From Candidatus Atribacter fermentans (GTDB lineage Bacteria > Atribacterota > Atribacteria > Atribacterales > Atribacteraceae), in contig JAAYUT010000396.1 in the NCBI GenBank assembly GCA_012517485.1, positions 1 to 16,211 on the forward strand: DNA of 16,211 nt, in the 5' to 3' direction. A program made the position numbers and the translations under genes. Below are positions 1 through 7,206 of the stretch, one piece after another. The stretch's first letter is position 1. Every line of letters starts with the position of its first letter. Below the pieces are notes generated by a model. That model saw only the letters and a program-made list of their open reading frames with translations. It was not told the DNA's origin and did no database searches.

Positions 1-208
1 ATGAGATTGCCACGTCGCATAGGACGCTCCTCGCAATGACGGAGTGAGCGGATGAGATTCTCACGTCGCATAAGACGCTCCTCAGAATGATGGCGTGGGT
101 GGATGAGATTCTCACGTCGTCCGGTAAAAAACATCGGACTCCTTAGAATGATTGAATGGGTAAATGAGATTGCCACATGACTATATTCCTCGTAGTGACA
201 GAGCAGGG
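1..208. repeat. Four tandem copies of a hairpin repeat (ATGAGATT...AATGAC)
   Basis: Four head-to-tail units begin at 1, 52, 103 and 164, each opening with ATGAGATT. The first three can fold into a two-part stem. Unit 1 pairs ATTGC (6-10) with GCAAT (33-37) and CGTC (13-16) with GACG (23-26). Unit 2 pairs ATTCT (57-61) with AGAAT (84-88), plus CGTC (64-67) with GACG (74-77). Unit 3 pairs ATTCT (108-112) with AGAAT (145-149), plus GTCCG (119-123) with CGGAC (135-139). Unit 4 is degenerate. More copies lie at 8377-8554. Similar GTCATTGCGAGGAGCG...GCAATCT repeats are known from many unrelated bacteria. I see no gene in this stretch. Confidence 0.85.
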
Positions 209-215
209 AAAAGTT

Positions 216-249
216 CAAATCCCCCTAACCCCCTTATCTAAAGGGAGTA
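216..249. repeat. Short C-rich palindromic repeat (CCCCCTTA...AAGGGAG)
   Basis: This is a C-run followed by a partial complement, with CCCTT and AAGGG able to pair across a short loop. Its reverse complement begins TTACTCCC and ends GGGGGATTT. That pattern returns at 13005-13030 and, more distantly, at 8566-8592 and inside the coding region at 11616-11648. It looks like one member of a dispersed intergenic family. No gene content. Confidence 0.5.
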
Positions 250-265
250 ATTGATTTCTGAACTG

Positions 266-300
266 TATTTTCATCCTCAAATGCTGCTGTCATGCAGCAT
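266..300. repeat. ATTTTCATCCTCAA motif followed by a perfect hairpin
   Basis: The 14-mer ATTTTCATCCTCAA (267-280) is followed directly by ATGCTGC (281-287), a 6-nt loop and GCAGCAT (294-300), a perfect 7-bp stem. The same 14-mer occurs exactly at 543-556, 8651-8664 and 15908-15921. At 15926-15941 it is again followed by a hairpin, of different sequence (TGCCA/TGGCA). The element behaves as a conserved tag next to a variable hairpin. Confidence 0.65.
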
Positions 301-309
301 GAGGGTCTA

Positions 310-563
310 TTCTGAAAATACAGGTATGTTTTTATAGATCTTATAGAGAGCAACCAACTGGGATCGCATCCTAGGGCTTTCACCCTTATCCTGACCTTCT
401 TCCATCAAGGGAAAAGGAACGAGTTTTTTCTCGCCCCTCCGTTGGAGAGGTCTTATTCCTTTTTCCCCTCCCCTGGTGGGAGAGCCCATTTTTTCTTTTT
501 TTCCTCTCCCCTGGTGGGAGAGGTGTAGGTGAGGGGGAAGACATTTTCATCCTCAATTGGTGC
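310..563. repeat. Long composite intergenic repeat, left copy
   Basis: It matches 15710-15928 in the same orientation, in blocks. CTGAAAATACAGGTATG and what follows (312-337) is identical over 26 bases to 15712-15737. A CACCC..ATCCTGACCTTC block (381-437) matches 15783-15839. A block containing the hairpin CCTCTCCC-CTGGT-GGGAGAGG (503-523) and the trailing ATTTTCATCCTCAA (543-556) matches 15868-15921. This copy carries a second CCCTGGTGGGAGAG hairpin arm at about 466-485, an internal duplication. Together with 1-309 this leaves no room for a credible gene upstream of 719. Short open frames here are repeat-derived. Confidence 0.75.
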
Positions 564-646
564 TACGAAATGGAGTAAAAGTCTATTCTTATTTTTTGTT
601 CCTTTAAATAAACCAATCTTATCTTATTTTTTCAAATGCTTTTTGC

Positions 647-652
647 TACAAT
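647..652 (+). promoter_or_regulatory. Possible -10 box (TACAAT) for the gene at 719
   Basis: TACAAT lies about 65 bases before the coding region in an AT-rich stretch just outside the long repeat. The -35 region at usual spacing (TTATTT, 624-629) is a poor match. Between it and the gene is a small perfect inverted repeat TGCTTA-TAGTTG-TAAGCA (685-702), which could be an operator or a leader hairpin. Weak evidence. Confidence 0.25.
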
Positions 653-718
653 AGAGAAGAATGAGCATATGCAATGTAAAATAATGCTTATAGTTGTAAG
701 CACGAATTCTATTATTGA

Positions 719-1852
719 ATGGTTCTATCCAACAAGGAGGCGTTAAGCATTTCATTACCTTGTAACCATCTTTATTTTAAAAAAAACTTAACTGAAACTT
801 TTCAAAGACTCAATGAACTCTATAATCGGCAAGGATTGAACAAAATTTACGCACAGATGAATATTCCCAGTCAAAGTCTCTTGAATTATCGTAAGTCTTT
901 CCCCCCTGGTGAAATCAATTCTCCCCATACTGAAGATAGTATTGATTTTTGGTTTAAATATTTTAATGAACGACTGGATATTGAAGACGATTCTATGCCT
1001 TGCTGTTATTTATCTGAGTTTGATCAAGGACTTTACGCTGGTTTGGTTGGTGGAGAAATAAAATATATTACTTTTTCTTATGATGGGCTTATTTCATCAA
1101 TGGTTAAACCTTTTATTGATGATATTCATTCTGTTAGCAATTTAAAAATAAATACTGATCATTGGCTATTTAAAGAATATGTCAATAAACTTAAGATTTT
1201 TGCCGAAAAAGCCAAAGGAAACTTTGGAATCAGTCATTTTATTCTTATTGATTCTTTAAACTTCCTTTTTGAGCTTCGAGGAGCGACACAATCTTATTTA
1301 GATGTGATCGAGAACCCAGAATTAGTGCAAGTCGTAATTGATTTTGCTTTAAAATTAAACCTTCTGATTCAGAATACCTTTTTTCAAGAGATTGGTTTGT
1401 TTAATGGGGGGACTTTTAGTACCCATGTTCAATGGATTCAAGGAAGAGTCATATCAGAAAGTGTAGATCCTTTTCATTTAACATCGGTTGATTTTTTTGA
1501 AAAATGGGGCATAGAACCAGTCGAAAAAATATTTTCTTTTTATGATGGGGGAATAATCCATTTACATAGCAATGGACGCCATCTATTAAAAAAGGTATCA
1601 CAAATAAAAGGTATAAAAGCGGTTCGCTTAGTTGATGAACCGGGGAACCCACCCACTATATCCATTTTATCTTCTTTGCATCCAAAACGTAACTCGATTC
1701 CACTTGTTATATCGGTTCCTTACCAAACCTTTATTTCTCTTCTGAAAAAGCATCAACTTTATGGAAACATATTCTATATGGTCGATGAGGTTCCAGATAT
1801 TAACACTGCCAATAATCTTATGGAGAAAGTAAGATCTTATATTAGTGAATAA
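719..1852 (+). CDS. Divergent URO-D (uroporphyrinogen decarboxylase)-fold protein
   Basis: A 377-residue protein that I place in the URO-D/cobamide-methyltransferase superfamily from its C-terminal half: an L..RG.......D.IENPELV..VID helix pair (about residues 185-212), an H-L-H-S-N-G turn (281-286) where family members carry the His-x-Cys or His-x-Asp metal motif, and the following L..K..QIKGI....VDEPGNPP segment. Only His283 of the usual motif remains; the next ligand position is Asn285, so the metal site may be lost or altered. The usual N-terminal (S/T)xxERVxxALxxxxPDRVP signature is absent. The open frame starts at ATG 719, but no Shine-Dalgarno precedes it; AAGGAGG lies inside the frame at 734-740, 8 nt before an ATT codon (749). 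The gene is followed by 210 bases before the transporter operon, so it is probably a separate unit. Catalytic role unknown; it may be a substrate-specific partner of the downstream enzymes. Confidence 0.6.
   Translation: MVLSNKEALSISLPCNHLYFKKNLTETFQRLNELYNRQGLNKIYAQMNIPSQSLLNYRKSFPPGEINSPHTEDSIDFWFKYFNERLDIEDDSMPCCYLSEFDQGLYAGLVGGEIKYITFSYDGLISSMVKPFIDDIHSVSNLKINTDHWLFKEYVNKLKIFAEKAKGNFGISHFILIDSLNFLFELRGATQSYLDVIENPELVQVVIDFALKLNLLIQNTFFQEIGLFNGGTFSTHVQWIQGRVISESVDPFHLTSVDFFEKWGIEPVEKIFSFYDGGIIHLHSNGRHLLKKVSQIKGIKAVRLVDEPGNPPTISILSSLHPKRNSIPLVISVPYQTFISLLKKHQLYGNIFYMVDEVPDINTANNLMEKVRSYISE
734..740 (+). promoter_or_regulatory. Strong Shine-Dalgarno inside the annotated frame (possible ATT start at 749)
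   Basis: AAGGAGG is a near-perfect ribosome-binding site with no ATG, GTG or TTG at proper distance in any frame. The in-frame codon 8 nt downstream is ATT (749-751), a rare start codon known from infC. Either translation begins at ATT 749, giving 367 residues, or the motif is fortuitous and ATG 719 is used without a recognisable site. Confidence 0.4.
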
Positions 1853-1885
1853 AATTTTGAATAATAAAAATTAAAAAATATTTAT

Positions 1886-1941
1886 TATAAAAGGAATTAT
1901 AAAAGTTTAATCAAGAAGGATTCATCAATTCCCTTTTTATA
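1886..1941. repeat. Imperfect inverted repeat after the first gene
   Basis: TATAAAAGGAATT (1886-1898) is nearly complementary to AATTCCCTTTTTATA (1927-1941), with 28 bases between. It sits 33 bases after the first gene's stop and could act as a weak terminator or as an operator region for the following operon. No consensus promoter stands out in this 210-bp gap. Confidence 0.3.
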
Positions 1942-1995
1942 GGTAAATGTTTAAACTTCGAGCAGATTTTTTTAAAATTAAATGAGGAGGTGATA

Positions 1996-2031
1996 TTGTT
2001 TTCAAGAAATTTAGTAAATATCTATATTTAA
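1996..2031 (+). CDS. Possible 11-codon leader ORF before the solute-binding protein gene
   Basis: A TTG-initiated frame of eleven codons ending in TAA is preceded at ideal distance by AGGAGG (1985-1990, 5 nt before TTG). It ends 31 bases before the solute-binding protein start, which has its own strong site. The strength of the ribosome-binding site is what draws attention. The peptide (reading roughly MFSRNLVNIYI) is not recognised. It could be an upstream ORF affecting expression, or a chance match in an AT-rich leader. Confidence 0.3.
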   Translation: MFSRNLVNIYI

Positions 2032-2062
2032 AAAAACTACAAATTAGAAGGAGGGATATTCA

Positions 2063-3448
2063 ATGAAAAGGGTAGCATTATATTTTATTTTTATCATGTG
2101 TGGGATTTTGTTTGTTTCTGCTTTTGCTTTTGGGGGTGAATACTTTTATGGTAAATTCTTCGCCACCAAAGAAGATATTTTAAACTCTTTTAAGCAATCG
2201 AATATCAATTGGCGCCAATTCGAAGGTGAATCGATAACTTTCATTGGGAACGCAGAGCCAAATCAGGAAAGTATTATGCAATTGGTTAATGTATTTGAAG
2301 AATTAACTGGGATTAAAGTGACACATGAATTAGTGAGTGAAGAAAATTTAAGACAAAAAATAACAGTCGATCTAACCGGAAGAACTGGCATTTACGATGC
2401 AATGTTGATTGATCCTGGTTATTTAGCTTTATACGATAAGAGTCAATCTCTGGAAGATTTGAGTGTTTATATTAATGACCCAACCATTACTGATCCAAAC
2501 TGGTACCAATGGCCAAGTGATTTTCCAGAACAATTTATCAAAATGGGTCAAATCAATAATATTCAATATGGTGTTCCTCTTCATCTTTCTGGAACACTAA
2601 TGATTTATCGAAAGGATCTTTATGAAGAAAAGGGCATACCTGGTCCAGCAAAAACCTTTGACGAACTTTGGGATCATGCTTCGAAGCTGAATAATCCAGA
2701 TGAGTATTACGGAATTGCCATGAGGGGTATGGCTGGAGCTGGATTAAATATGTTTATCTGGACGACCTTCCTCAAGTCGTTTGGTGGACAATGGTGGGAT
2801 GAAAATTGGAAACCCATGCTGGACTCTCCAGAAGTTATCGAATCAGCTAAATTCTATTCTGATATTCTCAAGAATTTCGGACCCCCAGGTGTATCAAGCT
2901 GGGAATGGTCGAAAATTTTATCAGGATTACAATCAGGAAAGGTTGCTATCACAATCGATACTCCTGCTTTTGGAATTTCAATAGAAGATCCAGAACTATC
3001 AAAAACTGCTGGAAAATGGGGTTATGCTCCTCAACCAGCAGGAAGAGCAGGAATAACCATGGATCCATTTGCTTGGTATGTCGGTATTAATAAGGATTCC
3101 AAACATAAAAAGGCTGCTTGGTTGTTTATTACCTGGATGACCAGCAAGGAAGTCCAAATGGCTATTGGAGGACCGACTATTTACGTCAGTCGTCTTTCAG
3201 TAAATGGAGATCCTCGGTGGCAAGAAGATCATCCTTGGTTAGCAGGGTGGCAAACTGCCTTAATGGAAAACGTGAAATATGCCGATCCTGATTGCCGACC
3301 TCGTATACCAGAATACCCAGAGATTGGAAATGTCGTGGGTGTAGCGCTCCAAGAAGTTATATCAGGACAAAAGAATGCTGAAGATGCCATGAAAGAAGTA
3401 AATAAAAAAGTATACGATATTCTTGATAAGGCTGGATATTACAAATAA
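2063..3448 (+). CDS. ABC transporter extracellular solute-binding protein (CUT1 type, family 1)
   Basis: A 461-residue periplasmic binding protein that captures a substrate, probably a sugar or oligosaccharide-like compound, for the two permeases encoded next. A Sec signal peptide is clear: basic MKR, a hydrophobic core to about residue 20, and an AFA|FGG cleavage site after Ala22; there is no lipobox Cys at the cleavage point. The mature part has family-1 features: the early E.F.E.TGIKV strand, a YDAMLIDPGY segment, GVPLHLSGTLMIYRKDL near residues 173-189, KTFDELWDHA, and Trp-rich regions typical of carbohydrate clefts. Length is usual for the family. AAGGAGGG (2048-2055) is 7 nt before ATG. 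It is the first substantial gene of the operon, and a hairpin separates it from the permeases. The ligand cannot be named from sequence alone. Confidence 0.9.
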   Translation: MKRVALYFIFIMCGILFVSAFAFGGEYFYGKFFATKEDILNSFKQSNINWRQFEGESITFIGNAEPNQESIMQLVNVFEELTGIKVTHELVSEENLRQKITVDLTGRTGIYDAMLIDPGYLALYDKSQSLEDLSVYINDPTITDPNWYQWPSDFPEQFIKMGQINNIQYGVPLHLSGTLMIYRKDLYEEKGIPGPAKTFDELWDHASKLNNPDEYYGIAMRGMAGAGLNMFIWTTFLKSFGGQWWDENWKPMLDSPEVIESAKFYSDILKNFGPPGVSSWEWSKILSGLQSGKVAITIDTPAFGISIEDPELSKTAGKWGYAPQPAGRAGITMDPFAWYVGINKDSKHKKAAWLFITWMTSKEVQMAIGGPTIYVSRLSVNGDPRWQEDHPWLAGWQTALMENVKYADPDCRPRIPEYPEIGNVVGVALQEVISGQKNAEDAMKEVNKKVYDILDKAGYYK

Positions 3449-3460
3449 ACTTTCTGCTTT

Positions 3461-3498
3461 AATAAACCAGGAGCGAACCCTATCGTTCCTGGTTTATT
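3461..3498 (+). terminator. Strong intercistronic hairpin (attenuating terminator or mRNA stabiliser)
   Basis: AATAAACCAGGA (3461-3472) pairs perfectly with TCCTGGTTTATT (3487-3498), and the stem can extend inward by G-U and CGA/TCG. Only a loose T-rich tract follows. It sits between the solute-binding protein stop and the first permease. In CUT1 operons such hairpins commonly protect or partly terminate the message so that binding protein exceeds permease. This role is inferred. Confidence 0.75.
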
Positions 3499-3529
3499 TA
3501 TTTAATGCTTTTTATCGAAGGAGAAGAAG

Positions 3530-4393
3530 ATGAGGACAAGAAAAGTAGAAATTTTCGCCTTTATTTTACCTGGTTTACTGTTTCTCATAATTTTCAGCCT
3601 TTATCCAACTCTTTTTACTTGGTATACCAGTTTTCGGGATTTTAGCATCTTCTCGAATAATTTTAATGGTTTGCGAAATTATTTCGAGCTTTTTAAAGAT
3701 AATGTTTTTTATATCTCGTTAAAAAATTCGCTTCTTTATGTTATCTTTGCAGTTGGTTTTGAATTTATTATTGGAATGTTAATTGCGCTGCTTTTTAATC
3801 AAAATTTTAAAGGAAAATCTATCGCTCTTATATTTATTATGCTTCCTATGATTATCCCTCCGGTTGTAAGTGCACTATCCTTTTATATGATGTATGATCC
3901 AACCCTTGGGTTAATGAATTATATTTTAAAAAATCTTTTTCATATCAGTGGGTTTTCTTGGCTTACTGATCCGAAAACAGCAATCTGGGCTGTCGTATTA
4001 ATCGATATTTGGCAGTGGACACCCTTTGTCAGTTTAGTTCTTTTGGCTGGTTTACAATATCTCCCCAAAGAAACCCTTGAAGCTGCCCGAATTGATGGAG
4101 CAAACTCCATTCAAATATTCTTTTCCATTACTATTAAATTGATGAGGAAAATTATCATGATTGCACTTCTTTTCCGAACTGTTGAAGCTTTTAAAGCATT
4201 TGAGAGCATTTTCATCACCACTAAAGGTGGGCCTGGTTATAATACACGAACACTCAATATCTATGCTTATATTAAAGGGTTTGAATTTATGAAATTCGGA
4301 GAAGCTGCTACCCTTGCAATCTTAATGCTCTTTGTTTCAAGTTTCCTCATTTCTATTTTTAGAAAATTTTTCTCGAAAGAGGAAATTAAATGA
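3530..4393 (+). CDS. CUT1 sugar ABC transporter permease, MalF/UgpA-like
   Basis: A 287-residue inner-membrane protein with about six hydrophobic segments, the first at residues 9-25. It forms one half of the translocation channel, paired with the permease that follows. The BPD_transp_1 EAA loop, which docks on the ATPase, is seen as EAARIDG at 184-190, followed by the usual F.SITIKLM stretch. Other family marks are F.GLRNY (about 45-51) near the N-terminus and TTKGGPGYNTRTL (230-242). Length is typical for UgpA/LacF-type subunits. A purine-rich AAGGAGAA lies just before the ATG. The last codons overlap the next gene by 4 bp (ATGA), implying translational coupling. No ATPase gene follows, so a shared MsmK/UgpC-like ATPase elsewhere is expected. 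Confidence 0.93.
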   Translation: MRTRKVEIFAFILPGLLFLIIFSLYPTLFTWYTSFRDFSIFSNNFNGLRNYFELFKDNVFYISLKNSLLYVIFAVGFEFIIGMLIALLFNQNFKGKSIALIFIMLPMIIPPVVSALSFYMMYDPTLGLMNYILKNLFHISGFSWLTDPKTAIWAVVLIDIWQWTPFVSLVLLAGLQYLPKETLEAARIDGANSIQIFFSITIKLMRKIIMIALLFRTVEAFKAFESIFITTKGGPGYNTRTLNIYAYIKGFEFMKFGEAATLAILMLFVSSFLISIFRKFFSKEEIK

Positions 4394-5211
4394 TGAAGAG
4401 AAAAAATGTGCTTCAAGTTGTTATTTATGTCTTAGTCATCTTAGTGGTTCTCCTCTTCTTTATCCCCATCTATTGGATTGTTATCACTTCATTTAAAAGT
4501 GGAGCAGATGTTTTTGATTACCGTTTTCTCTTTAAACCAATTGTTAATAATTATCGAAATGTTTTAAAAGAGGCCAGTTTCCAAAAATATTATTTAAACA
4601 GTTTAACCGTCGCTTTAATTTCTACCCTTTTTGCAATGATAATCGGGTTTGGTGTTTCATATGGATTTTCTCGTTTTTCTATTACGAAAAAAGAGGCACT
4701 TTCGTTTTATATTCTCTCTATGAGAATGATCCCTCCTATTGTTGTAGCAATTCCATTTTTTCTTATGTTTAGATCTATCGGCCTCTATGATAGTTATCTC
4801 GGTTTAATCTTAATCTATATCGCTTTTAATCTTCCTTTTGTTATCTGGGTATTACGTGGTTTTATTGATGAAGTTCCAATAGAACTTGAAGAAGCGGCAA
4901 TGATAGATGGTTGTAGTCGTTTGAGAGTTTTGAGGTATGTTACAATACCCATTTCTTTTACTGGAATTCTTGCAACTGCGGTTCTTTGTTTTATTTTTGT
5001 TTGGAATGAATTCTTTTTTGCTTTAATTCTTACCGGTGTGAACCGCCGTACGGTTACGGTTGGTGTTTATAATTTTATAGGTTTTGCTGAAATATCTTGG
5101 GGACAAATGTGTGCTGCATCACTTTTAGTGAGTATCCCAATTATCATTTTTGGTATTATCGTTCGTAAAAACCTCATTAGCGGATTAACTTTCGGTGCCT
5201 TAAAGGAGTAA
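4390..5211 (+). CDS. CUT1 sugar ABC transporter permease, MalG/UgpE-like
   Basis: A 273-residue inner-membrane partner of the preceding permease. The N-terminal membrane span (about 9-33) ends with the typical P.YW.V.TSFK motif (residues 26-36). R.IPP (112-116) and the EAA loop EEAAMIDG (167-174) with RVLRYVTIPIS follow, and the C-terminal G...GALKE tail is characteristic of MalG-type subunits. The start overlaps the upstream stop in ATGA. A second Met follows at once, so the start is uncertain by one codon. The stop is only 5 bases before the next start, and the next gene's ribosome-binding site (AAGGAG, 5202-5207) lies within this coding sequence, so the enzyme genes are clearly in the same transcript. 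Confidence 0.93.
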   Translation: MMKRKNVLQVVIYVLVILVVLLFFIPIYWIVITSFKSGADVFDYRFLFKPIVNNYRNVLKEASFQKYYLNSLTVALISTLFAMIIGFGVSYGFSRFSITKKEALSFYILSMRMIPPIVVAIPFFLMFRSIGLYDSYLGLILIYIAFNLPFVIWVLRGFIDEVPIELEEAAMIDGCSRLRVLRYVTIPISFTGILATAVLCFIFVWNEFFFALILTGVNRRTVTVGVYNFIGFAEISWGQMCAASLLVSIPIIIFGIIVRKNLISGLTFGALKE

Positions 5212-5216
5212 AAAAT

Positions 5217-6251
5217 ATGACTTCCAAAGAAAGAGTGTTGTGCGCCCTCCGGAAGATCAAACCGGATCGAGTACCAATTTATAACTCATTTACGCCTCAA
5301 ATAGCAGAACGCCTTTGCCACCATTTTCGTTGTTTACCAGATGAACTTGACGAAGTCATAGGAAACGATGTGAAACGGATTTCATTTAGCCCACCACGTA
5401 GTTTCCATGCTACAATCCTAACTGATGGAAGCTTTACAGATGAATGGGGAATTGTCTATAAACGAGTCGGTTATTACGATGAAATGATCGCCCATCCTTT
5501 ATCGGATTTGAAAAAAATTAACCACTATCAATTTCCAGATCCTTGGGCTCCCGGTCGATTTGACCAAGCAAAAAAAATACTTCAAAATAATCATCATCAA
5601 CTTGCAACTATGGGGTTTTTAGGGAGTACCAATTTTGAGCCTGCTTGGTATTTAGTTGGTTTGGAAAAATTTTTAATTGAATTCTACGAGGAGAATCCAG
5701 TTATTGATTATATCCTTGATCAAACGCTCCATTTTTATCAAGCGATTAGCCAACAATTAATCTCTTTAGGCATTGATATTATTATGTGTGGAGATGATGT
5801 TGGAACTCAACAGGGCATGATGATGTCACCTCAAGTCTGGAGGAAACGATTAAAACCCCGCCTCGAGCAACTTTTTAAAACCTTCAGACAATCAAATCCC
5901 GAAATTATCATTATTTATCATAGCGACGGGAATATTGAACCAATTATACCCGATCTCATCGAGCTGGGTCTTGATGTCCTCAATCCAATACAACCTAAAT
6001 GCATGAACCCTGCTGATATAAAAAGAAAGTACGGAGATCATCTCGCTTTCTTTGGTACTATTGATGAACAAGAAACTCTTCCTTTTTTGAATGAGGAGGA
6101 GGTAAGAAGAGAAGTGAAGTTACGCATTGAAACAGTCGGGTATAATGGAGGATTGCTATTAGGAGCAACTCACAATATACAACCGGATACGCCAATAAAA
6201 AATATAACTGCCATGTATGATGAAGTGCAATCCAACCCAATTCTTTTTTAA
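5217..6251 (+). CDS. URO-D/methylcobamide-methyltransferase family protein, HxD variant
   Basis: A 344-residue cytoplasmic enzyme of the URO-D superfamily, which includes HemE and the corrinoid methyltransferases MtaA, MtbA and CmuA. The family N-terminus is present (TSKERVLCALRKIKPDRVP, residues 2-20), then FPDPW at 106-110 and a conserved GDDVGTQ...SPQVWRKRLKPR core (192-215). Where MtaA/MtbA-type enzymes bind Zn through His-x-Cys...Cys, this protein has His235-Ser-Asp237 and, at the third position, Thr325 within THNIQPDTP. It therefore resembles the decarboxylase-like/unknown branch rather than the thiol-methylating branch. It is preceded by the permeases and followed 37 bases later by the ROK kinase, suggesting that it acts on the imported compound or a derivative. 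Substrate unknown; a true HemE role is unlikely given context and a second copy nearby. Confidence 0.8.
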   Translation: MTSKERVLCALRKIKPDRVPIYNSFTPQIAERLCHHFRCLPDELDEVIGNDVKRISFSPPRSFHATILTDGSFTDEWGIVYKRVGYYDEMIAHPLSDLKKINHYQFPDPWAPGRFDQAKKILQNNHHQLATMGFLGSTNFEPAWYLVGLEKFLIEFYEENPVIDYILDQTLHFYQAISQQLISLGIDIIMCGDDVGTQQGMMMSPQVWRKRLKPRLEQLFKTFRQSNPEIIIIYHSDGNIEPIIPDLIELGLDVLNPIQPKCMNPADIKRKYGDHLAFFGTIDEQETLPFLNEEEVRREVKLRIETVGYNGGLLLGATHNIQPDTPIKNITAMYDEVQSNPILF

Positions 6252-6288
6252 AAAATCATCAGTAGATTATTAGGGAGGAAGATAAATT

Positions 6289-7206
6289 TTGGCTTATTCA
6301 ATTGGAATAGATTTAGGAGGAACCAAAATAGCTGGAGTATTAGTAAACGAACAAATGGATATTCTTGCTTATGAAAAAATGCCAGTAGCCTCAGAAAGAC
6401 GGGTAGAAAAAGTTTTAAATGACATCGTCTCTTTAACACAATTACTTCAGGAAAAACTGAAAAAATCGCATGAGTTAATTGGAATGGGAATTGCTTGCCC
6501 AGGATTGGTTGATATCGATCATGGAATGATGGTTTATTCGGAAAATCTCAACTGGCGGAATGTTCCAGTGGTTCAGATTCTTTCCGAGAAACTCAATCTC
6601 CCGTTTTACTTGGAACACGACGTCCGGAGCGGTGCCATTGCTGAGGTATTTTTTGGAGAAGGGAAAAAATTTCGGAATTTGGTCTATGTGAGTGTTGGCA
6701 CCGGAATTTCAGGAACGTTAATCTGGGAAAGGCAATTTATTCGCGGTGCAAGAGGTATTTCAGCTGAATTAGGCCACATTGTTGTTGAACCGGGCGGTCC
6801 CCTTTGCCGATGTGGAAACGCTGGCTGTCTTGAAGCTCTTTCTTCTGGAAGCGCGATGGAAAGAGAAGCCTATCATTTGACAAAAGAACCGGTGAGTGGT
6901 GCTGTTATAATGCAAAAAGCTCAGGAAAATATTATCCCTTTTACCAATATCGTCCATCAAGCTGCTTATTATTTGGGAATTGGTCTGTCTAATATCGCTC
7001 AGATCTTTGATCCAGAAGTCATCATTTTAGGTGGCGGAGTTTCCGAGTCTGGTGATTTTTGGCTCAAGCTCATTGAATCTTATTATTTTAAACATCAATT
7101 TTGGTCGTTTTCTCTTCCTGATTTGAAACTCGGAACTTTTAAAGGAAAAGCGAGCGTCATGGGGGCAGCTGGGCTCCCCTTTTTAAAAAAGGAGGGTTTG
7201 CTTTGA
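6289..7206 (+). CDS. ROK-family sugar kinase (glucokinase-like)
   Basis: A 305-residue cytosolic ROK kinase expected to phosphorylate a hexose or amino-sugar with ATP. DLGGTK (8-13) is the phosphate-binding loop. The structural Zn site is complete, with His163 and C-x-C-G-x-x-G-C (Cys173, Cys175, Cys180) followed by Glu182. The GGGVSESGDFW region (248-258) is the second nucleotide segment. The catalytic Asp is probably Asp111 in LEHDVRSGAIAE, where the usual ENDAN reads EHDVR, so the Asn before the Asp is His. There is no N-terminal helix-turn-helix, which argues against a ROK repressor. The start is TTG, with AGGGAGG at 6272-6278. The last codons carry a T/A-rich imperfect palindrome that provides the ribosome-binding site of the next gene, and the two genes overlap in TTGA. 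Confidence 0.9.
   Translation: MAYSIGIDLGGTKIAGVLVNEQMDILAYEKMPVASERRVEKVLNDIVSLTQLLQEKLKKSHELIGMGIACPGLVDIDHGMMVYSENLNWRNVPVVQILSEKLNLPFYLEHDVRSGAIAEVFFGEGKKFRNLVYVSVGTGISGTLIWERQFIRGARGISAELGHIVVEPGGPLCRCGNAGCLEALSSGSAMEREAYHLTKEPVSGAVIMQKAQENIIPFTNIVHQAAYYLGIGLSNIAQIFDPEVIILGGGVSESGDFWLKLIESYYFKHQFWSFSLPDLKLGTFKGKASVMGAAGLPFLKKEGLL

Noticed and set aside
1..208. Tandem units resembling a CRISPR array
   Set aside because: Units of 51-61 bases follow head to tail without unique spacers, and the variable parts are the paired stem arms; no cas genes nearby.
307..489. 60-codon minus-strand open frame in the left repeat region
   Set aside because: It is made entirely of the long composite repeat and has no family resemblance.
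1853..2062. Riboswitch or cobalamin box in the operon leader
   Set aside because: No conserved riboswitch core could be recognised; the region is AT-rich with only a weak inverted repeat and the mini-ORF.
7174..7200. CTCCCCTTTTT...AAAAAAGGAGGG in the ROK gene end as another inserted palindrome
   Set aside because: The stem has a mismatch and is short; the AAGGAGG part is explained as the next gene's ribosome-binding site.
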